Source: Alphaproteobacteria bacterium | GTDB taxonomy: Bacteria > Pseudomonadota > Alphaproteobacteria > Caedimonadales > UBA9215 | NCBI GenBank assembly: GCA_009993885.1 | Contig: JAACSN010000011.1 | Location: 35,897-99,896 of the forward strand | Direction: 5' to 3' | Length of the DNA stretch: 64,000 nucleotides | Notes under the pieces: model-generated | Told to the model about the DNA's origin: nothing | The model's database searches: none | Seen by the model: the letters and a program-made list of their open reading frames with translations, nothing else | Made by a program: the position numbers and the translations under genes | Part shown: positions 24,760 through 34,478 of the stretch, piece by piece | How positions within the stretch are numbered: the first letter of the stretch is position 1 | Layout: every line of letters begins with the position of its first letter

Positions 24760-26557
24760 GTGAATTCTTCAGAATATTTTTATTTAATTTACCATCAGAG
24801 AGCATAACGTCAAGACTTTTTTGAATGATCTCTTCTAAAGGGCCTTTTACATTGATGCGGAAATGAAAAGGGTAGCCTTCTAAAACTTTAGGATTATGAC
24901 CTTTGATGTCTAACAGGAGTTCCGTATCTTTATGGGGGATTTTTCTAATATCTGCCTTAAAGTCACTGAATTCAAAGTTTTCTAAGGCCTGTGATATTAA
25001 CGACGTTGAGTCGTGATCGGTGGGTAAAACTTTGGTGTGGGGGCGATAACGAATATAGCCGTTGCTTGTTGTGTTGGCGAATCCCGTATCGATTGTGATG
25101 CTAAAATCAGAGTGAATTTTTACGGGAAGGGTGCCTTTTAAAGTTCCTTTGGCGCTTAATCCTTCTATATCGGCAATTTTTGTGAGCGCATACAAAGAAA
25201 CATCTCTGAAGGTCACATCGAAAGCAATGGGAAAGGTCAACGGCCAAAGGGAAATAGGCGTGGTTTTTAGGGAGCCTCCTGCAAAATCAAAAGAAAGGCT
25301 CTCGGCTCTTAGTCCTTTTTTTTCTGTGGCACCGTAAATGATTTTTCCGTTTTGAAGGTCAAGGGGGCCTTTAACGGATTGGATGCGCATGATTTGTTGA
25401 GGGGGTATTAAAAGAGGAGAAACTCCCTTAAGGTGAAGTGTGGTTTCAATACCGTCAATATTATATCCGGGTTCTGTTATTTTTCCTTCTAAAAGAGTGA
25501 TCATAAGGGACAAATCCAAGTTTTTTTTTGTCCATTTAATCCTTCCCGTTGTGCTTAGTTTTCCTGAAAATGTCTTTAAGAAGGAAGGTAATTTTTTCCG
25601 GAGGCTCTCAAAAGATTTGTCATTTTTTTTAAAGACTAACGAATTTGAGGTGAGTGTTGTGTAACCTGTTCCTGTAAAAGAATGTTCGCCTGCTCCGTTG
25701 AGGGTAAAGGCGCCGGAGGGGAGGGATAAAACAAACTTAAAATCCACTTTATCCTGTAAGTCTGTTCGCCCGTTCAATTGAAGGTGAAAAGGCGCAAAAT
25801 CCGTCCCATATAATATATTTTTTGCTGTTAGGCTATAGACAAGTTCTTGGTTTTTTAAATGGATTTCTCCTATGATTTCTTTTGCCTTAAGTGTATCCGT
25901 AGGGAATAAAGAACCTTCGGAAATTGTAAGAGTACCTGCGAAAGCTTCTTTAAAGGGGAGGTCTGACGTCATCCTAACCGCATACGACCCTTTTAAGGTA
26001 GCCTTTGACGATAGAATCTGCCAAGACCCGTTTGAGGAGAGAAACCGTTCGGGTTGGAGAAGGAAAGAATGCGGCTTGAGCCTAAGGGAATAAGGGCCAT
26101 AGGCTGCATGCTCTCCTTTAAGAGTCACTCGTTTTATCTCGGTTTCTAAAATAGAAAAGCCCAAAGCCGGCAAAACAAAAAGATCGGCGTTGTTTTTAGG
26201 AGGCATCTGTTTATTCAAAAACGGAAGATCAGGAAGAGAAAGAGTATTGTTCCGGTCTATGTTCAAAGGAATATTGAGACCGTCGATGATAATTTTTTTA
26301 ATTTCTTTTTTATAGAGCCTTCCGTAATCAAAATAAAGAGACACTTTTTGAATGAAGGGCGTATTCTCTTGGTTTGGTGCAAAATGAACCCCTTTAAAGG
26401 TCACCCGGTGCCATCTGATTTGTACGGAATCCCAATGAATATTGTAAGTCTCGTTGATGTGTTTTTTTGCAAAAAAGAAAAGAGAGAATGCAGCGAGAAA
26501 CGAAAGGACAATGCCTGTTGTCAAAAGCCGAAAGAGTATTTTTAAGGTTCGTTTCAT
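24752..26557 (-). CDS. ydbH: YdbH-like AsmA-family intermembrane transport protein
   Basis: A 601-residue protein with one N-terminal membrane helix (about 10-29) and a long beta-rich periplasmic part. It resembles YdbH/DUF3971-type AsmA-like proteins, which form a hydrophobic groove spanning the periplasm for phospholipids. It is shorter than the E. coli homologue (about 880 residues), so the groove may be shorter. The C-terminus ends in LDVMLSDGKLNKNIL, close to where YnbE is expected to dock. Identification rests mainly on architecture and the coupled ynbE and ydbL. Confidence 0.82.
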   Translation of the reverse strand: MKRTLKILFRLLTTGIVLSFLAAFSLFFFAKKHINETYNIHWDSVQIRWHRVTFKGVHFAPNQENTPFIQKVSLYFDYGRLYKKEIKKIIIDGLNIPLNIDRNNTLSLPDLPFLNKQMPPKNNADLFVLPALGFSILETEIKRVTLKGEHAAYGPYSLRLKPHSFLLQPERFLSSNGSWQILSSKATLKGSYAVRMTSDLPFKEAFAGTLTISEGSLFPTDTLKAKEIIGEIHLKNQELVYSLTAKNILYGTDFAPFHLQLNGRTDLQDKVDFKFVLSLPSGAFTLNGAGEHSFTGTGYTTLTSNSLVFKKNDKSFESLRKKLPSFLKTFSGKLSTTGRIKWTKKNLDLSLMITLLEGKITEPGYNIDGIETTLHLKGVSPLLIPPQQIMRIQSVKGPLDLQNGKIIYGATEKKGLRAESLSFDFAGGSLKTTPISLWPLTFPIAFDVTFRDVSLYALTKIADIEGLSAKGTLKGTLPVKIHSDFSITIDTGFANTTSNGYIRYRPHTKVLPTDHDSTSLISQALENFEFSDFKADIRKIPHKDTELLLDIKGHNPKVLEGYPFHFRINVKGPLEEIIQKSLDVMLSDGKLNKNILKNSHE

Positions 26558-26862
26558 TAAATGGTTTTTCTCACGTTCCTCTTAAGCTTACTCTATGAGC
26601 TAAATAATTTAAAGCTGTGTTGAGATATGTAGAGATTCCAAAAAGCCTCGGGTGTCGTTCCCGTTCTTCTTATTTCTATAGAACAGCTATCGCTCGAACC
26701 GGATTGTCTTTGGAAAGAGTCTCCTGCAGGCGGTAAATGGTTAATGTTCTTAGGATAAAACAAGGGAAGCGCCTCTTTTCGATCCATGTTCTAGAAGAGG
26801 GGCTTAGATTTTAAATCGGGGTATGGAGTGATCGTTTACTTTCTGCACAAACTGATTTCTTC
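26558..26862. other. 305-base gap with ydbH promoter region and an IS-end-like motif
   Basis: The gap between ydbH and topA (both minus strand) has no recognisable gene. Bases 26614-26626 read GCTGTGTTGAGAT, identical over 13 bases to the end of the IS5-family element at 63852-63864. A 64-codon minus-strand frame (26593-26787) has no ribosome binding site and ends inside this motif. I read the stretch as upstream region plus possible old IS scar. No tRNA fold was found. Confidence 0.4.
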
Positions 26863-29301
26863 TTATGCCTTCGCTTTTTTAGGGGTAGCTGTTTTTTTCG
26901 TAGGCGTTTTTTTAGGGACTGCCTTTTTTGCAACAGTTTTCTTTGCCCCCGGTTTCTTAGCAGCAGGTGCTTTTTCTTTTTTCACAGGTGCATTGGCAAT
27001 GATTTCAACCGCATCGTCAAGGGTCAGTTTAAGGTGGTCAATATCTTTGGGAATGGAAGTGAATTTTCCTTGGTATTTCACATAAGGCCCAAAGCGCCCT
27101 TGACCAAGGATAATTTCTTCATTGGTTTCCGGATGGTTGCCCAAGGTTTTAGGAAGGGCTCCCAATGTCAGGGCGTCTTCAAGGGTCGCTTCATCGGGGG
27201 TTTTTCCTTTTGGCAGCGCAACGCGTTTTGGTTTTTCCTTTGCCTTCGCTTCTCCCCACTGAAAATAAAATCCATAAGGGCCTTTCCTCACCGTGATATC
27301 AAGACCGCTTTCAGGATCTTGGCCGAGAATCTTTGGCTCAAATTTGGCAGCCATATCAAAGCCTTCAATGGCTTCTTCATCAGTTTTTGCTTTGCCCAGT
27401 TGGCGTGTATTATTACAATCCGGATAATTAGAGCAGCCCACAAAAGCACCATAGCGACCCAGTTTAAGGCTAAGTTGCCCCTCATTGCAGGAGGTACACT
27501 TGCGGGGGTCTTTGCCTTCTTCGAGAACCGGAAAAAGAAAGGCGCCCAATTGCTCGTTGAGAAAATCAATGACTTCTGTGATGCGTAACGGAGCTGTTTC
27601 GTCAACGGCCTTCTTGAAAGGGATCCAAAAATCCTGAAGAGCTTTTTCCCATTTTTCATTTCCCTCTGCAATGCCGTCCAGTTGCTCTTCGAGATCGGCG
27701 GTAAAATCATATTCCAGGTATTTTTGAAAATATTGCACCAAGAATGTGGTGACGACACGTCCCAGACCTTCGGGAATTAATTGACGTTTTTCAAGGCGCA
27801 CGTAGGAGCGATCCAAGAGGGTCGACATGATAGACGCATAGGTTGACGGACGACCGATGCCAAGTTCTTCCAAGCGTTTAACAAGGGAAGCTTCCGTAAA
27901 GCGCGGCGGGGGTTGGGTGAAATGTTGATTGGGGGTGACCTGTTTAAGATCGACCTTTTCGCCTTCTTTCACATCGGGCAAACGTTGGTTGTTTTCGTCT
28001 TCCTCGTTATCTTGACCCTCTTCATAGAGTTTTAGAAAACCGTCAAACAATAAGGTTGAGCCTGTTGCTCGAAAGGTTATTTGTTGATCTTTGGAGGTAA
28101 GATCAATGGTGAGTTGATTGAATTTTGCGCTTTCCATTTGAGAGGAAACCATACGTTTCCAAATTAAGTCATAAAGCTTAAATTGATCATCGTCTAAGGC
28201 CGATCTGACAGACTCAGGTGTGCGAGAAAGGTCTGTGGGTCTGACGGCTTCATGGGCTTCTTGAGCGTTTTTCGCTTTGCTTTTATAGGTACGCTGTGAC
28301 TCGGGAAGATATTCTTTACCATAAGCTTTTTCAATATGAAACCTTGTGGCATCAAGCGCTTCTTGAGCAACGGTAACACTGTCCGTACGCATATAGGTAA
28401 TCAAACCGACGGTCTCGCCGCCAAGGGAAATTCCTTCGTAAAGACGTTGAGCCAGTTGCATCGTGCGTTTAGACCCAAAACGTAGTTTTCTGGAGGCTTC
28501 TTGTTGTAAGGTAGAGGTTGTAAACGGTGCCGTCGGGTTACGTTTTGTTTGTTTGCGTTCAACTTTAGATACGTCATAAGTTTGAGCTTGGATTGCGGCA
28601 AGAGCTGTTTTTGCATCCCCCTCGGAAACGAGGGTGAATTTTTCGAGTTTTTCGCCGTTTAAGTGCGTGAGGCGTGTTTCGAAATCCTTTCCGGTTGTCG
28701 TTGCAAAAAGCCCTAAAACGGACCAGTATTCTTGGGCGACGAATTTTTCAATTTCAGCTTCTCGGTCGGTAATAATACGCAAGGCAACGGATTGTACGCG
28801 ACCGGCTGAGCGACTACCGGGCAGTTTACGCCACAAAATGGGCGAGAGATTAAAGCCCACTAAATAGTCAAGGGCGCGCCGTGCAAGATAGGCTTGAATA
28901 AGAGCTTCATCTAAGGGGCGAGGATTGTCTATGGCTTTTAAAATGGCAGTCTTAGTGATTTCGTGGAAAACCACACGGGAAAAAGGTTTATCTTTAATGG
29001 TCTTTTGTTCTTGGAGAACTTTTTGGACATGCCAAGAAATGGCTTCTCCTTCGCGATCAGGGTCAGTTGCGAGAAGAATTTCATCGGATTTTTTCGCAGC
29101 GGCAATAAGGTCGGCCACTTGTTTTTTCGAGCGATTATCCATCGCCCACTTCATCTTAAAATGATCTTCAGGGTCAACAGACCCGTCCTTTGACGGGAGA
29201 TCACGGACGTGTCCGTAACTGGCGAGAACAATGTAATCTTTACCAAGATATTTATTGATGGTTTTAGCTTTAGCGGGGGACTCAACAACAACGAGTTTCA
29301 T
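26863..29301 (-). CDS. topA: DNA topoisomerase I
   Basis: A type IA topoisomerase of 812 residues that relaxes negative supercoils. The Toprim domain begins KLVVVESPAKAKTINKYLG and has the acidic DPDREGEAI. The active-site Tyr is Tyr303 in GLITYMRTDS. One C4 zinc ribbon is clear (CTSCNEGQLSLK, CSNYPDC, about residues 590-615), followed by topo_C repeats (GPYGFYFQWGE and GRFGPYVKYQG). The end is a Lys/Ala-rich tail of about 40 residues, which in this family helps bind DNA. It follows dprA by 26 bases, a common alphaproteobacterial order. Confidence 0.97.
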   Translation of the reverse strand: MKLVVVESPAKAKTINKYLGKDYIVLASYGHVRDLPSKDGSVDPEDHFKMKWAMDNRSKKQVADLIAAAKKSDEILLATDPDREGEAISWHVQKVLQEQKTIKDKPFSRVVFHEITKTAILKAIDNPRPLDEALIQAYLARRALDYLVGFNLSPILWRKLPGSRSAGRVQSVALRIITDREAEIEKFVAQEYWSVLGLFATTTGKDFETRLTHLNGEKLEKFTLVSEGDAKTALAAIQAQTYDVSKVERKQTKRNPTAPFTTSTLQQEASRKLRFGSKRTMQLAQRLYEGISLGGETVGLITYMRTDSVTVAQEALDATRFHIEKAYGKEYLPESQRTYKSKAKNAQEAHEAVRPTDLSRTPESVRSALDDDQFKLYDLIWKRMVSSQMESAKFNQLTIDLTSKDQQITFRATGSTLLFDGFLKLYEEGQDNEEDENNQRLPDVKEGEKVDLKQVTPNQHFTQPPPRFTEASLVKRLEELGIGRPSTYASIMSTLLDRSYVRLEKRQLIPEGLGRVVTTFLVQYFQKYLEYDFTADLEEQLDGIAEGNEKWEKALQDFWIPFKKAVDETAPLRITEVIDFLNEQLGAFLFPVLEEGKDPRKCTSCNEGQLSLKLGRYGAFVGCSNYPDCNNTRQLGKAKTDEEAIEGFDMAAKFEPKILGQDPESGLDITVRKGPYGFYFQWGEAKAKEKPKRVALPKGKTPDEATLEDALTLGALPKTLGNHPETNEEIILGQGRFGPYVKYQGKFTSIPKDIDHLKLTLDDAVEIIANAPVKKEKAPAAKKPGAKKTVAKKAVPKKTPTKKTATPKKAKA

Positions 29302-29327
29302 AAGAATGGAAGCCTTTAGTCTTTTTA

Positions 29328-30557
29328 TTAGGTTGATATTTTATTGCCTGGGTGTCTTGTTATTTTGCCTGCCAACTCAAGTTCTAAAAGGGCAGAGAGG
29401 ACTATTGATGATGAGTAAGAGCACTCTCTGATCAGTTCGTCAAGGAAAATCGGAGCGCTGCTTAAGTGATCCGTAATTTTTTTATACAAATCTTTTGCTG
29501 TCTTGGAATCAGGCTCGATAAGCTCTTCAAGGTAATTGTTTTGTTCGTCTGCTTGCTCTTGTTCAAAAACAGCCTCTTTCATGATTTGACGGTAGGGTTC
29601 GTTTAAGGCGTCAAGAATATCCTGAGCTTTGGTTACAAGGGTCGCCCCATTCCGAATCAGGGCGTTACTGCCGCGATAGCGCGGATCCATGGGAGAACCG
29701 GGAACAACAAAAACATCTCTATTTTGTTCTGCAGCATAACGAGCCGTAATGAGGGATCCCGATTGAAGGGCTGCTTCCACAACAATAACGCCTTGAGAAA
29801 GCCCTGAAATCAAACGATTTCGCCGTGGAAAAAGGGTGCTTTGAGGTTCCGTTCCAATAATAGATTCGGCAATAATCACCCCCTGTTCTTTAATTCGGGC
29901 AAAAAGAGCCTCGTGTTCCGGAGGATAAATTTTATCAATACCGCCTGCAATAACGGCAATGGTTCCTGTGGCAAGAGAGCTTTGGTGAGCTTGTCCGTCA
30001 ATACCCCGAGCCAACCCTGAAATAATCGTATATCCCTCTTGACCCAGACTTTCTGCTAATTGTTGCACCATCTTTTTCCCGTTAAGAGAGCAATTTCGTG
30101 CTCCGACGACGGCAATACCGGGACGTTTAAAAAGTGTCGGGTTGCCGTGAATGCTTAAAACAGGAGGGGCTTCATTGAGGTCGCGTAAGGCCTTCGGGTA
30201 GTCTTTTTCACCCTCGATGACAAGGCGAGCCCCAAGTTTTTCGTGGGCTTTTAATTCTTGGTGAACCTTTTCTTTAGAATAAAGTTTAAGAGGCGCTCTA
30301 AGGCCGCCGCGATTCGCAAGGTCGGGCAGCGCTTCAAGGGCAATTATAGCTGTTTTATAGCGTTTAATAAGGTTGCGATAAGTAACGGGGCCAACATTTT
30401 GAGAACGATAAAGACAAATGCGCGCAATTTTTTCTTGATCGCTTAGGGGAGAAGGGAGGGCGCGTTCTTGTATCTCGTGTGCATTTTCCGGGGGAAGGTT
30501 TCCAAAGTAAAGCTCCCCGTTTTGAAATACGTTTTGTTTATTTGGGAGCCTTGCCAA
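29328..30557 (-). CDS. dprA: DNA-processing protein DprA
   Basis: DprA/Smf binds incoming single-stranded DNA and loads RecA during natural transformation. The Rossmann-like core has IAVVGARNCS, SGLARGIDGQAHQSSL and GGIDKIYPPEH, then LIARYAAEQNRDVFVVPG-like blocks. A C-terminal winged helix is present (about residues 345-405, ending ELAGKITRHPGNKIS). Length is 409 residues. Its start overlaps the plsY stop by 20 bases. No other competence genes are in the window apart from a lone A24 peptidase. Confidence 0.93.
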   Translation of the reverse strand: MARLPNKQNVFQNGELYFGNLPPENAHEIQERALPSPLSDQEKIARICLYRSQNVGPVTYRNLIKRYKTAIIALEALPDLANRGGLRAPLKLYSKEKVHQELKAHEKLGARLVIEGEKDYPKALRDLNEAPPVLSIHGNPTLFKRPGIAVVGARNCSLNGKKMVQQLAESLGQEGYTIISGLARGIDGQAHQSSLATGTIAVIAGGIDKIYPPEHEALFARIKEQGVIIAESIIGTEPQSTLFPRRNRLISGLSQGVIVVEAALQSGSLITARYAAEQNRDVFVVPGSPMDPRYRGSNALIRNGATLVTKAQDILDALNEPYRQIMKEAVFEQEQADEQNNYLEELIEPDSKTAKDLYKKITDHLSSAPIFLDELIRECSYSSSIVLSALLELELAGKITRHPGNKIST

Positions 30558-31248
30558 TTTTTTTCTCCTGCCCTGTTAAAAGTCTCTTTATATTATCTCG
30601 GTGAGCCCAGAATACAAGAGCAGATAACACGAATAGCCGGATAGTTTGTTGCCAAGGAGCAAAAGAAAGGGCTAAAACGGGCAATAGCCCGAAAGAAATA
30701 AGGCCTGCAAGGGAAGAAATGCGAAAGACCGCTGCGCTGATGAGCCAAATTAAAAGACCGACCAAAGCAAGAGGCCATGAAAATGCGAGGAGAACCCCAA
30801 GTCCCGTTGCGATACCTTTACCGCCTTTGAAATGAAGCCAGCAAGGGTACATATGCCCAAGGACGGGTACTAAGAGAAGAGAGTCGTATAAGGGGGTTGT
30901 AAAAAGAGTCGATGGGGCATAGCGCTGCAAAAGAAGGATTGGGATAAGGCCTTTGAGCAAATCAAAAGTAAGGGTTAAAAAAGCCGCTGTTTTACTTCCT
31001 GTGCGCAAGACATTCGAGGTTCCTATGTTACCGGATCCGAGGTTGCGCACATCTTTCTTCGTAAATGCTTTTGCAATGAATAGTCCGAAGGGAATAGAAC
31101 CGGAAAGGTAGAGCAAAAATAAGAGCGCTGCTTGCTTGATCAGGCCTTTTTGATCTGAAAAGTCCGTGCCAAAAAGAGCCGTGCTGATAAGGACAATCCC
31201 TAAACAAGCCATATAAACGAGAAGAAAGTTTCTAAAAATCGCGCGCAT
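30538..31248 (-). CDS. plsY: Glycerol-3-phosphate acyltransferase PlsY
   Basis: PlsY transfers acyl groups from acyl-phosphate to glycerol-3-phosphate, the first step of phospholipid synthesis. The signatures GSIPFG (residues 50-55), NLGSGNIGTSNVLRT and HFKGGKGIATGLG are all present, as are five to six membrane helices. About 36 residues precede the usual start and include an additional hydrophobic segment (about 8-26). This gives 236 residues against about 200 for the family. The C-terminus overlaps dprA by 20 bases. Confidence 0.93.
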   Translation of the reverse strand: MRAIFRNFLLVYMACLGIVLISTALFGTDFSDQKGLIKQAALLFLLYLSGSIPFGLFIAKAFTKKDVRNLGSGNIGTSNVLRTGSKTAAFLTLTFDLLKGLIPILLLQRYAPSTLFTTPLYDSLLLVPVLGHMYPCWLHFKGGKGIATGLGVLLAFSWPLALVGLLIWLISAAVFRISSLAGLISFGLLPVLALSFAPWQQTIRLFVLSALVFWAHRDNIKRLLTGQEKKIGKAPK

Positions 31249-31364
31249 TTTTTACCCTTAGTTTTTTTATAATTTATATAGGATTCTGTAAAAAAGGGTA
31301 GGGTGTTTCTTTCTTTTTAAGAAAGGGTGTCACCGGAAAGAGACGGGAGGAGGGTTCACTTTTC

Positions 31365-34300
31365 TTAGGCCGATTCGTCTTTTATTCTCTTTATTTTCTC
31401 TCGCTCTAATTGACGTTTGACATCATCGGGTGCTCCGGTTTTTCGGGCAAATAAATCATAAGCAACGGGAATGATAAAAAGGGTAAAGAGGATACCGGCA
31501 GAGACGCCGGAAAAGATAACGATGCCGATAGCGCGTCTTGTTTCTGCCCCCGGACCGGAAGCAAGAATTAAGGGAAGAGAACCCGCAACCGTTGTAATGC
31601 CTGTCATGATAATCGGTCGCAATCTCGCTAAGCAAGCTTGCCGTAAGGCTTTTGAAAATTCGATGCCGTCATTTCGAAGTTGGTTTGCGAATTCGACAAT
31701 CAAAATACCGTTCTTGGCAGACAATCCCACCAAAATGATAAGGCTGACTTGGGTATAGATATTTAAGGTGCCGTTGGTGAGCCAAATGCCTAAAAGAGCT
31801 CCTGTAAGAGAGAGGGGAACCGTTAAAATGATCACAAAAGGGTGAATGTAGCTTTCAAATTGTGCCGCCAAAACCAAAAAAACGACAATGAGCCCCAGTA
31901 GGAAAATAAAGATAATGGAAGATTGGGCAGATTGAAAATCTAAGGATTCTCCTTTGTAATCAATAACAACGGATTCCGGGAGGTGTTCTTTGGCGAGGGT
32001 TCGCAAGTGTTCGAGAGCCGAGCCAAGGGTTAAACCCTCGGCAAGGTTTGCCTCGAGGGTGACGGCTCGAACGCGGTTATAGCGATTTAACGCTTTGCTG
32101 TCGGCAAATTCTTCTAGGGTGACGAGGTTGGAGAGGGGGATAAGTTGCTGAGTTGCCGATGATCTCACATAAATATTATTGATATCTCGTAGGTTTGATT
32201 TGAGGTTTTTCTCTGCTTCAAGGATAACGTCATAATCCTCGCCGTCTTCAATATAGGTTGTAACACGCCTTGAACCTAAGAGGGTTTCCAAGGTACGGCT
32301 TATGTTTTGAATGCTTACCCCTAAATCGGCGGCTCTGTCTCGTTTTACTGTGACAAGGATTTGGGGTTGGGTTTCTTTATAATCTGAATCAAGATCAATC
32401 AACCCGGGGTTGGATTCTTGGAGCTTTTCCAAGAGGATATTACGATAAGAAGCGAGTTCTTTATAGGTGCCTCCGCCGATCACGAATTGCACAGGTTTTT
32501 GGATGCGTCCGCCAAATCCTTGTCGCATAACCGGAAAAGCCCTCACACCGGGAAGATCCGAGAGGTTTCGGGCAATTTCTCCCATAATGGGGAACGCATT
32601 TCGCCGTTCTCCCCAAGGCTTCAAAACACTAATAACAATGCCGTCATTAAAGCTCGAGATTGAGCCGAACCCTGCAGGTGTTCTTACAAGAAGACGATCT
32701 ATTTCCCCTTTTGTGACATAGCTCATGAGTCTTTTTTCAATTTCGGTCATATAGGCCGCTGTGTAACTATAGCTTGCGCCTTCTTGGGCAGAAACAAACA
32801 GAAAAAAGGCTCCTCGATCTTCCTTAGGCGTATACTCTTTAGGGATAACGGAGAGCAAAAAACCGGAGCTTGCGACAATGCATAAACTTAAAATCCCAAT
32901 AACGCTTTTGTGCGTTAAAGCTTTGTTAAGATAGTTCTCATAAGTGTTGCTTAGTTTCTTAAAAAAGGAAGGAGGGGCGGGATCTAAGCCTGTTTTCGAG
33001 GTAGGGGGCTTGAGCAGCTTGGAGGCCATCATCGGACATAAGGATAGAGCTATAAATGTTGAAAAGGAAACAGCAGCCGCAAGGGTAACGGCAAATTCTG
33101 TAAAAATCCTCCCGAGATCACCCTTTAAAAAAGCGATGGGGATAAAAACGGCGACCAGAACAACGGTAGTTGAAATAACGGCAAAGTGGACTTGTCGGGT
33201 ACCGTAATAGGCAGCAACGAGAGGTGTTTCTCCTTCGGCAATGCGCCTTGATATGTTTTCAAGGACAACAATGGCATCATCAACAACGAGACCGATGGCC
33301 AAAACAAGCCCCAGTAAGGTTAGGATATTTAATGAAAACCCTGCAGGATAGAGGATAATAAAGGTTGCAATCAACGAGACGGGAACCGTTAATGCGGGAA
33401 TAAGCATGGCAGAAACGTTTTTGAGGAAAATAAAGATCACAATGGTGACGAGCAGTAAGGCAAAAAAGAGGGTTTTATAAACCTCGGCAATTGCTCCTTC
33501 TACAAAGACGGAGGTGTCATAAGAATTGATGAGGCGCATTCCCTCGGGCAGCTCTTCTTGTAATCTTTTGCTAAGATCGACCGTTGCTTTTGCGACATCA
33601 ATGGTGTTTGCTTTGGATTGTTTTACAATGCCGAGGCCGATCATGGGTTGGCCGTTTCCTCGGAAAAAAGTCCTATTTTCAACAGCCGCTTTTTCGACGC
33701 GAGCGACGTCTCCCAAGCGTATAAGGTAATTATCTTTACGGGCAATAACCAAGTTTTTAAAATCCTCGGGAGAAGTATAAAGACGTTTCATGCGGGCGGT
33801 GAATTGTATGTCTGTTGATTCAATGCTACCGGCAGGTAATTCAACGTTTTCAAGACGTAGAGCCGATTCAATATCTGCAATGGTTAAGCCGCGGGCAGCT
33901 AGTTTTTGACGATCCGCCCAAATACGCATGGAGTATTCGAGGCCGCCGCCAATACGCACACGGGCAACACCCGGTAAAACGGAAAAGCGATCTTGCAGAT
34001 AGCGTCGAGCATAGTCCGTTAGCTCAAGGGTAGAAAGGCGATCGCTTACAAGATTCAACCATAAAATAACATCGTCACTCGCATCGGCTTTTTGGATATC
34101 GGGAGCATCGGCTTCTTCGGGTAAATCATCAAGGATCCCGGAAACGCGGTCTCTGATATCGTTGGTGGCTCCGTCAATATCTCGGTTGATATCAAATTCA
34201 ACGGTAATGCGAGAGCGGCCGTCGGACGAGGAGGATTCAATAAATTTAATCCCTTCGATGCCCGAAATGCGATCTTCAATTAATTGGGTAATGCGTGTTT

Positions 34301-34478
34301 CAATAAGGGCGGCGGAAGCGCCTTTATAATCGGTATTTACGGAAACAACGGGAGGGTCAATATCCGGATATTCGCGCAAAGAAATCCTTTGAAAAGAGAC
34401 AATGCCGAAGGCAATAAGAAGGAGGGAAAAAACAGAAGCAAGAACGGGTCTCTTGACGCAAATATCCGATAGGGTCAT
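31365..34478 (-). CDS. RND efflux transporter permease (AcrB-like)
   Basis: A 1037-residue inner-membrane RND pump. It begins with ICVKRPVLASVFSLLLIAFG, the standard first helix, and the proton-relay region GLVLAIGLVVDDAIVVLENI near residue 400 keeps both Asp. The second half repeats the topology (GLIVVFLVLAAQFES, then AKNGILIVEFANQLR). Size and motifs fit the hydrophobe/amphiphile exporters that build a tripartite drug pump with a periplasmic adaptor and a TolC protein. The adaptor gene is just upstream with a 4-base overlap. No TolC gene is adjacent. Confidence 0.95.
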   Translation of the reverse strand: MTLSDICVKRPVLASVFSLLLIAFGIVSFQRISLREYPDIDPPVVSVNTDYKGASAALIETRITQLIEDRISGIEGIKFIESSSSDGRSRITVEFDINRDIDGATNDIRDRVSGILDDLPEEADAPDIQKADASDDVILWLNLVSDRLSTLELTDYARRYLQDRFSVLPGVARVRIGGGLEYSMRIWADRQKLAARGLTIADIESALRLENVELPAGSIESTDIQFTARMKRLYTSPEDFKNLVIARKDNYLIRLGDVARVEKAAVENRTFFRGNGQPMIGLGIVKQSKANTIDVAKATVDLSKRLQEELPEGMRLINSYDTSVFVEGAIAEVYKTLFFALLLVTIVIFIFLKNVSAMLIPALTVPVSLIATFIILYPAGFSLNILTLLGLVLAIGLVVDDAIVVLENISRRIAEGETPLVAAYYGTRQVHFAVISTTVVLVAVFIPIAFLKGDLGRIFTEFAVTLAAAVSFSTFIALSLCPMMASKLLKPPTSKTGLDPAPPSFFKKLSNTYENYLNKALTHKSVIGILSLCIVASSGFLLSVIPKEYTPKEDRGAFFLFVSAQEGASYSYTAAYMTEIEKRLMSYVTKGEIDRLLVRTPAGFGSISSFNDGIVISVLKPWGERRNAFPIMGEIARNLSDLPGVRAFPVMRQGFGGRIQKPVQFVIGGGTYKELASYRNILLEKLQESNPGLIDLDSDYKETQPQILVTVKRDRAADLGVSIQNISRTLETLLGSRRVTTYIEDGEDYDVILEAEKNLKSNLRDINNIYVRSSATQQLIPLSNLVTLEEFADSKALNRYNRVRAVTLEANLAEGLTLGSALEHLRTLAKEHLPESVVIDYKGESLDFQSAQSSIIFIFLLGLIVVFLVLAAQFESYIHPFVIILTVPLSLTGALLGIWLTNGTLNIYTQVSLIILVGLSAKNGILIVEFANQLRNDGIEFSKALRQACLARLRPIIMTGITTVAGSLPLILASGPGAETRRAIGIVIFSGVSAGILFTLFIIPVAYDLFARKTGAPDDVKRQLEREKIKRIKDESA

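Noticed and set aside
26593..26787. 64-codon minus-strand ORF upstream of ydbH as a gene
   Set aside because: No ribosome binding site, no recognised similarity and its end falls in an IS-end-like motif. It is described only as part of the gap.
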